This document shows positions 62,757 through 64,000 of a DNA stretch of 64,000 bases, one piece after another. Origin of the DNA: Hirsutella rhossiliensis (Eukaryota; Ascomycota; Sordariomycetes; Hypocreales; Ophiocordycipitaceae). Under the pieces are notes generated by a model, which did not search any database, was not told where the DNA came from, and worked only from the letters and a program-made list of their open reading frames with translations. A program made the position numbers and the translations under genes. The stretch spans positions 4,464,001 through 4,528,000 of the forward strand of contig NW_025408668.1 in assembly GCF_020360975.1 (NCBI RefSeq), given 5' to 3'. Each line of letters starts with the position of its first letter. The stretch's first letter is position 1.

Positions 62757-62792
62757 GGCCCCCTATAAACCAAACTTAAGTAATAGGGGGCC
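62757..62792 (-). repeat. Stem-loop 32 (U35)
   Basis: Loop form L1, flank form F2. Confidence 0.85.
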
Positions 62793-63043
62793 TGGCAGTC
62801 AAAGCGACCTCCCGTCTCTTTGTGTCCCTCACCTCCGGCTCGGTACTGTTGACCTCCCTCTGGTCGTCCAAATCTCCCTCCGGTCGTCTTCCTCCTCCAG
62901 TCGGATGGCCCAGTGTGTGATTGGTCTGTGTGCTTGTAGGGACGAGTGACTTTCACGTGTGGTGTTGTTGACTTTGAGTCTGCCGGCACGCGTGTCTGTG
63001 TCCGTCGCACTCCGTTTGCTCCTCTTGTGGTGTCTCTACTGTC

Positions 63044-63200
63044 ATGTAAACGTCATACTCGATTGAAGAGTCGTGAGCGTGGCTCTCCACATCTCGACCT
63101 CCGGCTCGATGCACCTCCTTCGGAGGTAATGTCCATAGTGGTGAAGGATTCCGGGGTGATCATCAAAGTGGTAGCCGGGAAGGGTTTGACCTTGTAAACG
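63044..63200 (-). other. Tail hairpin module of U36
   Basis: Plus strand: CATGTAAACG, TCGACCTCCGGCTCGA, CACCTCCTTCGGAGGTAA, TCCATAGTGGTGAAGGA, CTTGTAAACG. Confidence 0.75.
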
Positions 63201-63494
63201 GTCGAGAGTCTACGATCTTTGTGACATTTGTCTGTCCTGGAGGGATTGAATGAACGCTCTTGTAAAAGACTACGCATGTCTGGAATGACCATCTGTAGCC
63301 GTGTATTGTCTAGCCAGATGCACGAGTGGAGTGCAGGGTCGGGTGAAGTGTATCTCTACTACAGGCCTTACTCTGTGTGAGTGCATGCCTAAGTGAAGCC
63401 ATCGTGACATCCAAAATAGGAAAGGTCTCCGCAGCGCCGACGCTCCCAACACACAAATGAAAATCCCCAATGAAAGCCACACATTATAGACAAA

Positions 63495-63985
63495 CTATGC
63501 CTTCGAGGCACCAGCCTTCTGTATATCATGCAAGAGAATAGGGAGGAGCCCTTCACAGCCAGAGCTGACCGTACCGTCCCTGACCATGTGAGAAGCCCAG
63601 AAAAGGACTTGCACCCTCCTCTGCTCCGCGCAGCAAGACAGCCGCGCAACAATGGCCTCCGAGAAATCCGAGTCCGCAGCAATACCGGCATCTGGCGCTG
63701 ACCCCATATGATGCTGCAAGGCACCACTCTCTTCGTAGCTGAGCCCTGCGTCATCCGAACCGAGATGCAACAACACTCTGTGGAAAAAGAGGCCGTCCTG
63801 TGCACGCTGTGCCGCCCAGTAGACGAAGCTCCTGGGACCGAGGAGTCCTCAGTCTCGCGAACAGACAGAGGGTTGAAAGATTCTGTCTCGTCACTGACAG
63901 AATAAAAACCCATCGCTCGCACCAGCGCTGAGCCTCGGGCGCCAACAAAACGAGTGATCGCAACAGTCGCAGTCCCCCGTCCATG
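63495..63985 (-). CDS. Family C protein of U36, partial
   Basis: Minus strand; the 5' part is cut by the window edge. Exon-like block APEAQRWCERWVFILS, an intron-like segment (GTCAGTGACG...CGGTCCCAG, ~66 nt), then AQRAQDGLFFHRVLLHLG and, in one frame, IVARLSCCAEQRRVQVLFW and VRDGTVSSGCEGLLPILL to the stop at 63495. The second part is uninterrupted, so U36 is the better reference copy of family C. Function unknown. Confidence 0.5.
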
Positions 63986-64000
63986 AGGTGAGAAGTGGAG

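Larger units (their letters stand above)
60976..62792 (-). repeat. Unit U35, complete but short, 1817 bp
   Basis: Complete minus-oriented unit with a family C gene. The first ~300 bp are the source-like sequence of the U11 fragment. The element ACGAAGCCATCGTGATATCC lies at 61515. Confidence 0.8.
62793..64000 (-). repeat. Unit U36, partial (promoter off window)
   Basis: Iterons (62800-62910), tail and 3' half of a minus-oriented unit with a family C gene; the array continues to the right. The element GTGAAGCCATCGTGACATCC lies at 63393. Confidence 0.75.

Noticed and set aside
1715..62792. CRISPR-like array
   Set aside because: Repeats are 1.9 kb apart, palindromic and in both orientations; no short regular spacers or cas genes.
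1..64000. LTR retrotransposon, Helitron or rDNA spacer repeat
   Set aside because: No reverse transcriptase, integrase, RepHel fusion protein, Helitron 3' CTRR end or rRNA sequence was seen; each unit has its own promoter and a different gene.
1..64000. tRNA, rRNA or telomeric repeats
   Set aside because: No cloverleaf, rRNA core or TTAGGG-type run was recognised on either strand.

Overview
The window looks like a filamentous-fungal (probably ascomycete) locus made almost entirely of head-to-tail, inverted and broken copies of a small modular DNA unit of about 1.9 kb. I read it as an integrated array of a multi-component, circular-replicon (CRESS-DNA-like) genetic system. I count 32 copies of one 36-37 bp stem-loop. 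Wherever a unit is intact, the next stem-loop lies 1,876-1,953 bp away. Read along its gene, each unit has the same plan: (1) stem-loop; (2) a ~210-260 bp promoter with a CCAAT box, a CCGGGT/ACCCGG inverted repeat and a TATA box; (3) one gene; (4) a structured tail with CGTTTACAAG motifs and three covarying hairpins; (5) a ladder of GACNGGAGSGAG iteron-like repeats; (6) the next stem-loop. This is the layout of nanovirus components (one stem-loop, one promoter, one gene per circle), but with many more gene types. One unit (U26) encodes a protein with all three rolling-circle endonuclease motifs of CRESS/geminivirus-type Rep.

Layout: U1-U6 (1-11317) are plus-oriented; U7/U8 (11318-13057) are an inverted fusion; U9-U10 are minus; U11 (16933-17334) is a tail-to-tail fusion; U12-U13 are plus; U14-U19 (about 21016-33597) are minus, with a pogo transposon in U17; U20 (33598-37638) is an inverted copy of U10 carrying a decayed Fot1-like transposon; U21/U22 are two promoter halves facing each other; U23-U36 (39035-64000) are minus and continue past the window edge. 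The window begins and ends inside the array, so no host flank is visible.

Gene content: Rep (U26); a fungal-type 3CxxC zinc-finger protein (U6); family A, helical proteins of 230-325 aa (U2, U3, U9=U32, U12, perhaps U15 and U16); family B (U5, U8, U24, U29); family C (U35, U36); family D, three conserved exons (U10, U18, U19, U20, U27, U33); family E, two exons (U25, U34); family F (U23, U30); and units with no convincing ORF that share a GC-rich hairpin region (U4, U13, U14, U17, U21/22, U28). Family names are mine; apart from Rep, the zinc finger and the transposases I cannot assign functions. Spliceosomal introns of 59-72 nt are inferred from GT...AG ends, phase and conservation between diverged copies.

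Host inference rests on the two Tc1/mariner-pogo (Fot1/Tan1-like) elements, the short introns and the 3CxxC gene. Near-identical duplicated units differ mainly by short indels, often in homopolymers, so some frame breaks may be sequencing errors. That this is an integrated multipartite replicon, rather than another kind of modular repeat, is inference from architecture plus Rep.
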